The notes: a model not told the origin generated them from the letters alone. 14,434 bases of DNA from Sulfuricurvum sp. (GCA_024635855.1 JAGXHZ010000045.1:1-14434), one strand, 5' to 3'; positions 1 through 7,351 are shown, numbered from the stretch's first letter. Numbers and translations are program-made.

Positions 1-916
1 GGATGAACGTTACCGTTGAAGAGTACGCAAATCCGGGAAGGGAGACGATAAACTTCTCTCCTCGCTGCGCTACCATAACGTGCTGACCCGGCTTGATATT
101 GACCCCTTTGAAAATCACCTCTGCTCCGAGTTTAGGGACGATGTGTTTAACAAAATCGTAATCACCTACACTGACACCACCCGTACTTACGACGATATCA
201 CTACAGCGGAGAGCTTCCTCAAATCGTGACATTATGGCATTTTTATCATCACCGACGATTCCCATTTGAACACTTTGACCACCAAGTTCATCGACCAATG
301 CCTGAAGGGTATAGCTGTTGGAACTGCGAATCTGACCTGCATGACGTTGCGTTTCGCCAATATCTAAAATTTCGCTCCCAGTTGCCACAATACTCACGCG
401 GGGAGCTTGTACAACGTTTACCATCACATGATTAATTCCAGCCATAACGCCTATCTCTGCAAATTTGACCTTAGTCCCTTTTGGGATTAAAACCTCATCT
501 TTTCGATAACTCTCTCCTATGGGACGGACGGCAAAACCGAATGGAACTGGTTTTTCGATAATGATTTGTCCCTCGCGCACCGAAACATTTTCGATGGGAA
601 TCAACGTATCAGAACCTTTTGGCATCAATGAACCCGTAAAAGTTTTAATGCAAATACCATTCTCTACGGTATCAATTTCATCTGCACCGGCAGGGTTGTC
701 ACCTAAAATTGCCAATGCTTTATAGTCTGAAAAATCAGCATGGAGCATCGCATATCCGTCCATAGCGGAAGTGGGATGAGTAGGATAATCTTCAGAAGCT
801 GTGATATCTTCTGCCAAAATTCGTCCCAGTGCATTGCTTAAAAAAACACGTTCGCTTCGAAGTGCTGCAATAGGCAAAAGGCTCATCATGTTTTGAGAGG
901 TTTCATACGAAATCAT
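1..916 (-). CDS. moeA: Molybdopterin molybdenumtransferase MoeA (3' end cut by window edge)
   Basis: MoeA inserts molybdate into adenylylated molybdopterin, the last step of molybdenum cofactor synthesis in the cytoplasm. Reading the minus strand from ATG at 916 gives 305 codons with no stop before the window edge, so the C-terminal part (about a quarter of a usual ~400-residue MoeA) is missing. Visible family motifs are SAMDGYAM at residues 50-57, the molybdopterin-binding STGGVSVGDYDF at about 244-255, and SLPGFAYSSTVTF at about 292-304, the equivalent of the LPGNPVSA segment in other MoeA proteins. The start codon overlaps the moaE stop (ATGA at 913-916), so translation is probably coupled and the gene belongs to the moaD-moaE-moeA operon. 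No frameshift is seen. Some Campylobacterota carry several moeA copies, and this one could be any of them. Confidence 0.93.
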   Translation of the reverse strand, partial: MISYETSQNMMSLLPIAALRSERVFLSNALGRILAEDITASEDYPTHPTSAMDGYAMLHADFSDYKALAILGDNPAGADEIDTVENGICIKTFTGSLMPKGSDTLIPIENVSVREGQIIIEKPVPFGFAVRPIGESYRKDEVLIPKGTKVKFAEIGVMAGINHVMVNVVQAPRVSIVATGSEILDIGETQRHAGQIRSSNSYTLQALVDELGGQSVQMGIVGDDKNAIMSRFEEALRCSDIVVSTGGVSVGDYDFVKHIVPKLGAEVIFKGVNIKPGQHVMVAQRGEKFIVSLPGFAYSSTVTFI

Positions 917-1359
917 TGACCGCTCCCTAATAATCCTGCCCCCGCAATAGCCGTTGAGCGTTCACGGGCATAGAGTCGTTCACCGCCACGAAGATCATAT
1001 TTCCAAATGGGAGCTGAAGCTTTGAAATCTTCGACAAACTGTTCTATCGTCTCTAATGCTATACGTCGTTTTGGAGAAAATACCGCTGCAATATAGGAAG
1101 ATTCATGCACCAAAACATCTCCGCGAGAGTGTGCCATTTTCAATGTTGCCCCCAATGGCGCTACTTTTGCACTCCACGCATCAAACCATGAAGTAAGAAT
1201 GGGCTCATACACATCAAAGCTCAATCCCTCAATCCCATCTTCATCCCGTACTGTCCCGACAAAAGGGATATACGCACCATAATTGCTCGTAGATTCACAG
1301 GCATACCAACGGGTTAAAATTTCAGGAACATTCAACGCCCCATCGTGTAATTCCAACAT
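913..1359 (-). CDS. moaE: Molybdopterin synthase catalytic (large) subunit MoaE
   Basis: MoaE, with thiocarboxylated MoaD, converts cyclic pyranopterin monophosphate to molybdopterin by adding two sulfurs. The 148-residue protein has the family pattern: GAYIPFVGTVRDE at about 28-40, HSRGDV at 77-82, and FKASAPIWK at 112-120, whose lysines K113 and K120 have the seven-residue spacing of the E. coli catalytic pair K119/K126. I chose the ATG at 1359 because a GGAGG ribosome binding site lies six bases upstream. An in-frame GTG at 1374 would add five residues but sits inside moaD and has no such site. Only two bases separate the moaD stop from this ATG. The 3' end overlaps the moeA start by four bases. 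Confidence 0.94.
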   Translation of the reverse strand: MLELHDGALNVPEILTRWYACESTSNYGAYIPFVGTVRDEDGIEGLSFDVYEPILTSWFDAWSAKVAPLGATLKMAHSRGDVLVHESSYIAAVFSPKRRIALETIEQFVEDFKASAPIWKYDLRGGERLYARERSTAIAGAGLLGSGQ

Positions 1360-1361
1360 CT

Positions 1362-1583
1362 TCAGCCTCCGCACACAGGAGGGAGAAGGGAAATTTTATC
1401 GCCATCGCTTAAGAGCGTATCCAAAGAGGCAACCAAGGTATCATTTACTGCCACCGCACAACTGTCAATCCATTGCGCCATCTCATCATCTTGTTTCAAT
1501 ACCTCAGCCACATCACGCAGCGTTGATGCTTCCATAGTTAGGATAGGACGACCAATCGGCCCTAAAAATTCGATTGTCACCAT
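1362..1583 (-). CDS. moaD: Molybdopterin synthase sulfur carrier subunit MoaD
   Basis: This 73-residue ubiquitin-fold protein carries the sulfur that MoaE transfers to the pterin. Its C-terminus, PPVCGG, ends in the diglycine that MoeB-type enzymes adenylate and that is then thiocarboxylated. Upstream features typical of the family are a VAVNDTLV strand and the DGDKISLLPP segment. It is the first gene of the moaD-moaE-moeA operon. The start at 1583 is preceded by a weak AAGGG-like site; a GTG one codon downstream is possible but would change little. A minus-strand TATACT lies just upstream at 1613-1618. Confidence 0.92.
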   Translation of the reverse strand: MVTIEFLGPIGRPILTMEASTLRDVAEVLKQDDEMAQWIDSCAVAVNDTLVASLDTLLSDGDKISLLPPVCGG

Positions 1584-1611
1584 TGAGACACCCTTACGTT
1601 AGTGAAGTTTT

Positions 1612-1620
1612 TAGTATAAT
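1612..1620 (+). promoter_or_regulatory. -10 element of the mqnA promoter
   Basis: A perfect TATAAT (1615-1620) follows a T-rich run, the usual look of Campylobacterota sigma-70 promoters, which often lack a -35. It lies about 30 bases before the mqnA start at 1650. A weak TTACGT at 1594-1599 gives a short 15-base spacer and may not count. Confidence 0.6.
1613..1618 (-). promoter_or_regulatory. -10 element of the moaD operon promoter
   Basis: Read on the minus strand, 1618 to 1613 is TATACT, one mismatch from TATAAT. It lies about 30 bases upstream of the moaD ATG (1583) and overlaps the plus-strand -10 of mqnA by four bases, so the two divergent units may share one melting region. Confidence 0.5.
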
Positions 1621-1649
1621 AGCACCTCTTATATGAAAAGGTCTTGATT

Positions 1650-2336
1650 GTGATATTCGGAAAAATAGATTTTATTAATCTCTTACCCTTTCACGTTTTT
1701 ATGAAACGTTATGCTCGAACCTCGCAAGCACAGCAAAGTCTTCATTATCACAAAGGTGTTCCCTCAACTCTTAACCGCTCATTTGCCGCACGACGCATTG
1801 ATGCTGCTTTTATCTCAAGTATTACTGCTCGTAACTGCACGCACTTCAATGTCGGAATCGTTGCTAAAAAAGAGGTTCTAAGCGTTTTATCTCTTCCTTG
1901 CAATGAGAATAAAAAAGATACCGATTCCGCAACCTCAAACCTCCTCGCCCAACTGTTAAATATCCAAGGAGAGGTTCTCATCGGCGATAAAGCCTTACGC
2001 TATTATTACCGCGGTGGGGAACATACCGATTTGGGAAAAGTCTGGAATGAGAAAACAGGGTTACCGTTTGTCTTTGCTCTTTTATGTACCCATAATCATA
2101 TGAATGAGCTCAAACGTCTTAGTCGTGCTTTTGTCCGCAAACCAATCAAAATTCCCTACTATATTCTGATGGAAAATGCCCGAAAGTCCGATTTAACGGC
2201 TACACAAATCACCCATTATTTACAGTACATCAGTTATAAAATCGGTGAAAAAGAAAAACGGGGATACAAACGGTTTTTAAAAGAGGCGAAAGAGAGAGGA
2301 TTGACCCCCTCGATGAAGGAAATACGTTATCGCTGA
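1650..2336 (+). CDS. mqnA: Chorismate dehydratase MqnA (menaquinone synthesis, futalosine pathway)
   Basis: MqnA dehydrates chorismate to 3-enolpyruvylbenzoate, the entry to the futalosine route to menaquinone, the route used by Campylobacterota. The protein has the N-terminal GKIDFINLLPF (residues 4-14; family pattern GxIxyxNxxP), VPSTLN (about 37-42), IGDKAL (111-116) and the hallmark DLGKVWNEKTGLPFVF (127-142). At 228 residues it is shorter than the ~270 of Thermus-type MqnA, as I recall for campylobacterial homologs such as Cj1285c. The GTG at 1650 is preferred because AAGG (1638-1641) lies eight bases upstream; a TTG at 1644 would be only two bases from it. The gene is divergent from moaD, and its last 10 bases overlap the 3' end of the convergent gltX. 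Confidence 0.85.
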   Translation: MIFGKIDFINLLPFHVFMKRYARTSQAQQSLHYHKGVPSTLNRSFAARRIDAAFISSITARNCTHFNVGIVAKKEVLSVLSLPCNENKKDTDSATSNLLAQLLNIQGEVLIGDKALRYYYRGGEHTDLGKVWNEKTGLPFVFALLCTHNHMNELKRLSRAFVRKPIKIPYYILMENARKSDLTATQITHYLQYISYKIGEKEKRGYKRFLKEAKERGLTPSMKEIRYR

Positions 2337-2347
2337 ATCAACGTATT
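2321..2347. terminator. Inverted repeat over the mqnA/gltX stop codons (possible bidirectional terminator)
   Basis: AATACGTT (2321-2328) pairs perfectly with AACGTATT (2340-2347), an eight-base stem with an 11-base loop. The mqnA TGA (2334-2336) is in the loop and the gltX stop (2327-2329) is at its edge. The stem has low G+C and no clear U-run follows on either strand, so termination strength is doubtful. It may simply protect the convergent 3' ends. Confidence 0.35.
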
Positions 2348-3709
2348 GATTCGAGCCAATGTCTCCTCAACTCCGATAATCGCCATAACACTGTCCAATC
2401 CTGGACCTGAAAGTTTCCCCAACAACGCAACGCGTAACGGCTGACCTATTTTGCCAAAGCCGATTTCCAATTGCGCTACGACGGTTTCCATCACATGATG
2501 ATAATCACTGGGAAGATGAAGCTCTGAAGCATTTTGCAAGGCGAGAGAAAACGCTTCTAAAATCCCTTTGCTCTCTTCTTTATAAGCTTTTTTAAGAACT
2601 GCTTCATCAAAGTCACACGGACGAACCAAAACCTCATTAATAAGCGTTGCCATCTCTGCTAATGTTTTCGCGCGCTCTTTGACCGCATCCAAAAGAATCT
2701 CTTTCTTATCATGACTCACCAGCATCACCCCGTGAAATTCAAGGAGTTCACACAGTTTTTCATTGGACATATTTTTAAGATAATGACTGTTCAACCAATC
2801 GAGCTTTTCGGTGTTATAAACGGATGCAGAACGGTTAATATCTTTTGGATCAAACAGTTCTAGCATTTCTGCCATTGAAAAAATCTCCTGATCTCCATGA
2901 CTCCATCCCAAACGTACTAAAAAGTTGAGTAACGCTTCAGGGGTATACCCCATCGTTTTGTACATCATCACATCGGTTGCACCATCACGCTTGGAGAGCT
3001 TTTTCCCCTCGCTGTTATGGATCATCGGAACGTGGAAAAATTTAGGCAAAGGGAAGCCTAAAGCATTATAGACAACGATTTGTTTAGGAGTATTAGAGAG
3101 ATGATCATCACCTCGAATAACATCCGTCACCCCCATCAAAGCATCATCAACTGCAACGACGAAATTATAAGTCGGAGTACCGTCTGCACGGGCAATGATA
3201 AAATCATCCAAGATATCGGAAACATTGAAAACAACATCTCCTTTGACTCCGTCATGTACCGTAATAGAACCCTCTAACGGTGCTTTTATACGAATAACCG
3301 CTTCACAACCTTCCGGAGGTGTTCCAGTAAAATCACGGTAACGGTTGTCATATTTAGCACGTTCTTTGCGAGCCGTTTGCTCTTCACGCAATGCGTCAAG
3401 CTCTTCTTTGGGCATATAACATTTATATGCTTTACCCTCATCCAGCAACTTTTGGGCATACTCTTGATAAATTGCCAAACGGCTCGATTGGTACTCGATT
3501 ACACCGTCATGCTCCAATCCTACCCACTTAAATGCTTCGACAATGGCAAGCGCTGCCGCTTCATCATTACGGCTAAAATCGGTATCTTCAATACGGAGTA
3601 TAAATTTTCCGCCGTTACGACGAGCCCACAGGTAACTTAGTAGTGCGGTACGTAAACCGCCAATATGCAAATATCCTGTCGGGCTTGGAGCGAAACGTGT
3701 TACTATCAT
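2327..3709 (-). CDS. gltX: Glutamyl-tRNA synthetase (GluRS1 type)
   Basis: This class I synthetase attaches glutamate to tRNA in the cytoplasm. The 460-residue product has the FAPSPTGYLHIGG signature (the HIGH-type motif at residues 15-18), RIEDTD at 39-44, and a KMSKS-type loop KLSKR at 237-241, followed by an all-helical anticodon-binding region. I see no CxC zinc pair, only C97. Campylobacterota typically carry two paralogs. As I recall, the N-terminus TRFAPSPTGYLHIGGLRTA matches the tRNA-Glu enzyme of H. pylori (GluRS1), whereas the tRNA-Gln misacylating paralog reads GDMHIGNLRAA. The ATG at 3709 has AAGGA six bases upstream; an in-frame TTG one codon earlier is less likely. It converges on mqnA and diverges from the SurA-like gene. 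Confidence 0.95.
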   Translation of the reverse strand: MIVTRFAPSPTGYLHIGGLRTALLSYLWARRNGGKFILRIEDTDFSRNDEAAALAIVEAFKWVGLEHDGVIEYQSSRLAIYQEYAQKLLDEGKAYKCYMPKEELDALREEQTARKERAKYDNRYRDFTGTPPEGCEAVIRIKAPLEGSITVHDGVKGDVVFNVSDILDDFIIARADGTPTYNFVVAVDDALMGVTDVIRGDDHLSNTPKQIVVYNALGFPLPKFFHVPMIHNSEGKKLSKRDGATDVMMYKTMGYTPEALLNFLVRLGWSHGDQEIFSMAEMLELFDPKDINRSASVYNTEKLDWLNSHYLKNMSNEKLCELLEFHGVMLVSHDKKEILLDAVKERAKTLAEMATLINEVLVRPCDFDEAVLKKAYKEESKGILEAFSLALQNASELHLPSDYHHVMETVVAQLEIGFGKIGQPLRVALLGKLSGPGLDSVMAIIGVEETLARINTLIQR

Positions 3710-3733
3710 CAATAATCCTTTTTTGGTTGCCTA

Positions 3734-3739
3734 ATTTTA
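3734..3739 (-). promoter_or_regulatory. Candidate -10 of gltX
   Basis: Minus-strand TAAAAT lies about 25 bases upstream of the gltX ATG in the 85-base divergent intergenic region. No convincing -35 is visible. Confidence 0.35.
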
Positions 3740-3762
3740 GTTAAGGCTATGTTAAAAGCGGG

Positions 3763-3768
3763 TAAAAT
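3763..3768 (+). promoter_or_regulatory. Candidate -10 of the SurA-like gene
   Basis: TAAAAT lies 26 bases before the TTG start at 3795. TTAAGG at 3741-3746 could act as a weak -35 with a 16-base spacer. Confidence 0.35.
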
Positions 3769-3794
3769 AGAGAACTTTACCTCAGGAGCAACAA

Positions 3795-4628
3795 TTGCGT
3801 TCACTGCTACTCTCATCCCTACTCCTTGCATCACTTTGGAGTGCACCTATCGGCGGAGTTGCCATTATGGTCAAAAATAGCCCCATAACTCTCTACGAAG
3901 TACAACAAGAAATGAAACAAAGCAAGACATCAGCACAACAAAGTGCCGATACCCTTATTCGTAAAAAACTTGAACAGCTCGAAGCAAGTGAAAAAAAGAT
4001 TACCGTCACTGCTGCCGAAGTCCAAGAAGAACTAGAGAGAATGGCGAAACAAAATAACCTCTCACTGGAAAAATTTCTGGATGCCATGCAAACCGCACGG
4101 GGAATTAGCCAAAGTGAGTTAAAAGAGAAAGTGGAAGAGAACATTAAAGGACAAAAGCTTTACAACACTATTGCATTCTCTAAAATGGCACAACCAACAG
4201 CTGACGAAGAAGCAGAATATTATCAGCTTCATCTTGATGAATTTTCACAACCTGAACGATATGATGTCACGACCTATTTTGCTGCCTCTGCCGAAGCACT
4301 GCAAGTCAAAATCGATGACCCGATGCGCAATGTCGAAAGCGTAGCTTCTAAGGATGAAAGTATCCCCTCAAAAGCGATAAATCCTCAACTGTCTCAAATT
4401 CTCAATAAGATTGAAGTGGGTAAATTCGGTCCTATCCTTCCCAATGGTAAAAATGGCTTTATGAGTTTTTACATGAAAGACAAGCCTAATCTCATCACAG
4501 AAAATCTTGACTCCGTACGACCGCAAATTAGCAATGCAATTATGGGAGAAAAACGAAATCAAGTGTTAAACGATTATTTTACGCGGTTGCGCTTGAGTGC
4601 AGATATTAAAGTGGTGAGATTGCCATAA
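3795..4628 (+). CDS. Periplasmic SurA-like chaperone with degenerate parvulin domain
   Basis: The 277-residue product is predicted to be exported and to help fold envelope proteins. Residues 1-17 (MRSLLLSSLLLASLWSA) form a signal peptide without the usual lysines but with Arg2 and a leucine-rich core. Residues 18-150 are a helical SurA N-terminal-type domain starting with VAIMVKNSPITLYEV and rich in charged helices. Residues 150-250 occupy the parvulin position (FGPILPNGKNGFMSFYMKDK near the end) but lack the GGdLG segment and other active-site landmarks, so prolyl isomerase activity is doubtful. The start is TTG, supported by AGGAG (3784-3788) six bases upstream and by the signal peptide that follows directly. 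Position between gltX and accC matches C. jejuni Cj1289, a SurA-like protein, from memory. A plain PpiC/SurA family assignment is the safe call. Confidence 0.82.
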   Translation: MRSLLLSSLLLASLWSAPIGGVAIMVKNSPITLYEVQQEMKQSKTSAQQSADTLIRKKLEQLEASEKKITVTAAEVQEELERMAKQNNLSLEKFLDAMQTARGISQSELKEKVEENIKGQKLYNTIAFSKMAQPTADEEAEYYQLHLDEFSQPERYDVTTYFAASAEALQVKIDDPMRNVESVASKDESIPSKAINPQLSQILNKIEVGKFGPILPNGKNGFMSFYMKDKPNLITENLDSVRPQISNAIMGEKRNQVLNDYFTRLRLSADIKVVRLP

Positions 4629-4636
4629 AGGCAATC
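4618..4636. terminator. Hairpin between the convergent SurA-like gene and accC
   Basis: GATTGCC (4618-4624) pairs perfectly with GGCAATC (4630-4636) around a five-base loop that contains the TAA stop of the SurA-like gene (4626-4628). The accC stop is two bases beyond (4638-4640). Plus-strand sequence after it is CTTACCCTTTATAATTTT, minus-strand sequence is a weaker mixed tract. It could stop transcription from both sides. Confidence 0.55.
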
Positions 4637-4637
4637 C

Positions 4638-5978
4638 TTACCCTTTATAATTTTCTAGGTATTTAGTATCGAAGTTGTTGTTGATAAAATCAGGATTTTT
4701 CATCATTTTTTGATGAAATGGAATCGTTGTTTTGATTCCTGTGACGGTAAATTCACTCAATGCGCGGTGCATACGAGCAATTGCATCATTACGATCTCTT
4801 CCGTATACGATGAGTTTTCCAATCATCGAGTCATACGTCGGAGGAACCATGTATCCTGCATGTACATGCGTATCGATACGGACATTGCGTCCACCGGGTG
4901 CAATCCACTCGGTAATTCTACCCGGACATGGCAAAAATCGGACAGGATCTTCCGCTGTAATACGACACTCGATTGAGTGACCGCTAAGAACCACAGTATC
5001 TTGGGATGGCAAAGCTTCACCCTCAGCTACACGAATCATCATCTCGATGAGATCCAATCCGCTTACCATTTCAGATACTGTATGTTCTACTTGAAGACGA
5101 GTATTCATTTCCATAAAGTAGAAATTTTTGTCCGCATCCAAAAGGTATTCAAACGTCCCTGCACCCTCGTATTTAATAAACTTCGTTGCACGAACAGCAG
5201 AAGCATGAAGTTCTGCACGAATTTCAGGAGTCAATGCAACCGCAGGAGACTCTTCGATGAGCTTTTGATGACGACGCTGCATAGAACAGTCACGCTCGCC
5301 GATATGCAATACATTTCCATGACTATCGGCAATGATTTGTACTTCGATGTGGCGCGGGTTTTTGATGAATTTTTCCATATAGATGGTTCCGTCACCAAAC
5401 GCCGTAATCGCTTCTGCTTCTGCTGCTAAAAAGGCATTTTCAATACCGCCTTCTTCTTCAACAACACGCATTCCGCGTCCGCCGCCGCCTGCCGCCGCTT
5501 TAAGGATGATAGGAAAACCAACCTCTTTGGCACGAACACGAGCTTCGGCAATATCTTTGATTGCGCCATCAGAACCGGGGACAACAGGGACACCGGCTGC
5601 AATCATGACATCTTTAGCTTTAGATTTATCCGACATCATCACCATAACTTCAGGAGTGGGACCGATAAATTTAATCCCGTGATGGGTACAAATCTCTACG
5701 AAATGTTGATTTTCACTCAAAAATCCATATCCTGGAAAAATGGCGTCACAATTGCTAATTTCTGCCGCAGCAATAATAGAGGGGATGTTTAGGTAACTGC
5801 TCGAACTTGGTGCGGCACCGATACAAATAGCAGCATCCGCGAGCTTAAGATAAGAAGCATCTTTATCCGCAGTCGAATAAACGGCAACGGCCTCTTTGCC
5901 CATCTCTTGAATCGTACGAATGGCACGAAGAGCAATTTCGCCGCGATTTGCGACTAAAATTCGTTTAATTTCCGCCAT
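4638..5978 (-). CDS. accC: Acetyl-CoA carboxylase, biotin carboxylase subunit AccC
   Basis: AccC carboxylates the biotin on AccB with bicarbonate and ATP, the first half-reaction of malonyl-CoA formation for fatty acid synthesis. The 446 residues match the usual ~450. Seen in order are the N-terminal fold with ILVANRGEIALRAIR (7-21), the ATP-grasp glycine loop AAGGGGRGM (162-170), RDCSMQRRHQKLIEESPA (229-246), and the metal and active-site segment EMNTRLQVEH (290-299), followed by the C-terminal domain. The start ATG at 5978 is two bases after the accB stop, indicating an accB-accC operon with coupled translation. The carboxyltransferase genes accA and accD are not in the window. The 3' end converges on the SurA-like gene. 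Confidence 0.96.
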   Translation of the reverse strand: MAEIKRILVANRGEIALRAIRTIQEMGKEAVAVYSTADKDASYLKLADAAICIGAAPSSSSYLNIPSIIAAAEISNCDAIFPGYGFLSENQHFVEICTHHGIKFIGPTPEVMVMMSDKSKAKDVMIAAGVPVVPGSDGAIKDIAEARVRAKEVGFPIILKAAAGGGGRGMRVVEEEGGIENAFLAAEAEAITAFGDGTIYMEKFIKNPRHIEVQIIADSHGNVLHIGERDCSMQRRHQKLIEESPAVALTPEIRAELHASAVRATKFIKYEGAGTFEYLLDADKNFYFMEMNTRLQVEHTVSEMVSGLDLIEMMIRVAEGEALPSQDTVVLSGHSIECRITAEDPVRFLPCPGRITEWIAPGGRNVRIDTHVHAGYMVPPTYDSMIGKLIVYGRDRNDAIARMHRALSEFTVTGIKTTIPFHQKMMKNPDFINNNFDTKYLENYKG

Positions 5979-5980
5979 GG

Positions 5981-6433
5981 TTAAAGCTTCTTAACAGCGT
6001 ACAACGGCATATCGTATTCAACTGCTTGCCCATCCGACTTTAATACTTCAAGAATTTCACAATCAAACTCTGCTTCAAGCTCATTCATAATTTTCATTGC
6101 TTCTAAAATCGCAACAACTTGACCTTTTTTCACACGATCACCGACTTTAACAAAGGCAGGAGAATCAGGTGAAGGAGAAGAGTAAAATGTCCCAACCATC
6201 GGTGATAAAATTGCATCACCGATAAGCGGTGCAGATACAGACTCTGCACTAACTGCTGATGCAACAACGGGTGCACTTACTGCTGCTACAGGCGCTGCCA
6301 TCATTACAGGCGCTTGAACTACGCCAACATTTTTTTCCAATTCAATCGAAAAAGCATCCAAAGTGATTTTTAATTTTGAAAGAGTGCTTGCGTCAAACTC
6401 TTGTACTAGTGTCTTAATTTGTTTCATATCCAT
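5981..6433 (-). CDS. accB: Acetyl-CoA carboxylase biotin carboxyl carrier protein AccB
   Basis: AccB carries the biotin that AccC carboxylates. The 150-residue protein has an N-terminal helical segment (about 3-34), a flexible Ala/Pro/Val-rich linker (about 38-70), and a C-terminal biotinyl domain starting near ILSPMVGTFY (75-84). The biotinylation site is EAMKIMNE (111-118) with the modified lysine at K114; the position after it is Ile rather than the commoner Met. AGGAG lies 10 bases before the ATG at 6433; a second ATG two codons in is further from it. It is first in the accB-accC operon and divergent from dcd. Confidence 0.95.
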   Translation of the reverse strand: MDMKQIKTLVQEFDASTLSKLKITLDAFSIELEKNVGVVQAPVMMAAPVAAVSAPVVASAVSAESVSAPLIGDAILSPMVGTFYSSPSPDSPAFVKVGDRVKKGQVVAILEAMKIMNELEAEFDCEILEVLKSDGQAVEYDMPLYAVKKL

Positions 6434-6467
6434 GGGTGAATCGCTCCTAAAAGTAGGGTAATAGATA

Positions 6468-6476
6468 TGCTATACT
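6468..6476 (+). promoter_or_regulatory. Extended -10 promoter of dcd
   Basis: TGC directly before TATACT (6471-6476) forms an extended -10, about 30 bases upstream of the dcd ATG. No good -35 is seen at the right spacing. Read on the other strand, 6477-6472 is TAGTAT, a poorer candidate for accB. Confidence 0.5.
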
Positions 6477-6506
6477 ACCATAAATAAAATTAACATTGGA
6501 TAGTAC

Positions 6507-7067
6507 ATGGGCCTCAAAAGTGATGGATGGATTCGAAAAATGGCACTCGAAGAGGGGATGATTTCCCCATTTTGCGAGGATCAAGTAGGAGTTGGAGTGG
6601 TTAGTTACGGACTTAGTTCGTATGGATACGATATTCGTGTAACGAATGAATTTAAAATTTTCACCAACCTAAATTCAACCGTTGTTGATCCAAAACTCTT
6701 TGATGACGCCAATGTTGTAGATTTTGTCGGGGATGTATGTATCGTCCCTCCTAACTCATTTGCACTGGCTCGAACAGTCGAATATTTCAAAATTCCACGG
6801 GATGTTTTAGCTATTTGTTTGGGAAAATCGACCTATGCTCGTTGCGGGATCATCGTTAATGTCACCCCGTTTGAACCTGAATTTGAAGGGCACATTACCA
6901 TCGAGATTTCCAATACAACTCCTCTTCCGGCTAAAATTTATGCTAACGAAGGGATCGCACAAGTCCTCTTTTTACAAGGCGACGAAGTGTGTGAAAAGAG
7001 CTACAAAGACAAAAGCGGAAAGTATCAGGGACAAGAGGGAATCACACTTCCACGTATTTTAAAATAA
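6507..7067 (+). CDS. dcd: dCTP deaminase
   Basis: Dcd deaminates dCTP to dUTP, the precursor for dUMP and thymidylate. The 186-residue protein shows the trimeric dUTPase-like fold motifs: [13 protein letters not shown] (32-44), the long signature [20 protein letters not shown] near residues 111-130, and [10 protein letters not shown], which holds the family's catalytic glutamate region. The C-terminus [13 protein letters not shown] is typical of the family. It resembles the ~186-residue proteobacterial form rather than the bifunctional archaeal one. A short GGA lies six bases before the ATG. It is divergent from accB and is followed 47 bases later by the DUF465 gene, which has its own -10. 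Confidence 0.95.
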   Translation: MGLKSDGWIRKMALEEGMISPFCEDQVGVGVVSYGLSSYGYDIRVTNEFKIFTNLNSTVVDPKLFDDANVVDFVGDVCIVPPNSFALARTVEYFKIPRDVLAICLGKSTYARCGIIVNVTPFEPEFEGHITIEISNTTPLPAKIYANEGIAQVLFLQGDEVCEKSYKDKSGKYQGQEGITLPRILK

Positions 7068-7071
7068 AAAG

Positions 7072-7080
7072 TGCTAAAAT
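7072..7080 (+). promoter_or_regulatory. Extended -10 promoter of the DUF465 gene
   Basis: TGC followed by TAAAAT (7075-7080) begins five bases after the dcd stop and lies about 35 bases before the ATG at 7115. The small gene may therefore be transcribed independently of dcd. Confidence 0.45.
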
Positions 7081-7114
7081 TCCAAAAGTTTATCAAATAT
7101 TACAAGGAGCCCCC

Positions 7115-7351
7115 ATGCTACACGAATACCGTGACGTTATTACCCATATGAAAGAAAACAATGCGGCAAATGCCCATTTTTTGAAAATTTTCGACCGTCA
7201 CAACAGTTTGGACGATCAAATTACAGAAGCTGAAAAAGGGAACGTTCCTTTAACCGATTTGGAGCTTGAAAAACTCAAAAAAGAAAAATTATTGCTTAAA
7301 GATGAAGCATATGCAATGATTATCGACTACAAAAAAGAGCACACCCTCTAA
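7115..7351 (+). CDS. Small DUF465/YdcH-family protein
   Basis: This 78-residue, charged, helical protein begins MLHEYRDVITHMKENNAANA and continues with FLKIFDRHNSLDDQI, the pattern of the DUF465 (YdcH-like) family, whose members are small coiled-coil hairpins of unknown function. Residues 50-78 are Lys/Glu/Leu-rich (LELEKLKKEKLLLKDEA). There is no signal peptide or membrane segment. A strong AAGGAG (7104-7109) sits five bases before the ATG. It has its own extended -10 and is followed by a hairpin, suggesting a short monocistronic message. No function is claimed. Confidence 0.8.
   Translation: MLHEYRDVITHMKENNAANAHFLKIFDRHNSLDDQITEAEKGNVPLTDLELEKLKKEKLLLKDEAYAMIIDYKKEHTL

Noticed and set aside
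226..725. Plus-strand open frames of 60-70 codons at 226-435 and 519-725
   Set aside because: They are antisense to moeA, whose minus-strand frame has all family motifs; their products have low-complexity, shadow-like composition and no ribosome binding sites.
1584..1649. Molybdenum-cofactor riboswitch upstream of moaD
   Set aside because: Only about 60 bases separate moaD from mqnA, and much of that is promoter; it is too short for the known Moco RNA motif.
4977..5682. Plus-strand open frames of 99-150 codons opposite accC
   Set aside because: The minus-strand accC product is full length with every catalytic motif; the antisense products are Pro/Ser/Arg-rich shadows.
6434..6506. A matching strong divergent promoter for accB opposite the dcd -10
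   Set aside because: The only minus-strand candidate overlapping it is TAGTAT, four of six matches and no -35, which is too weak to list as a feature.
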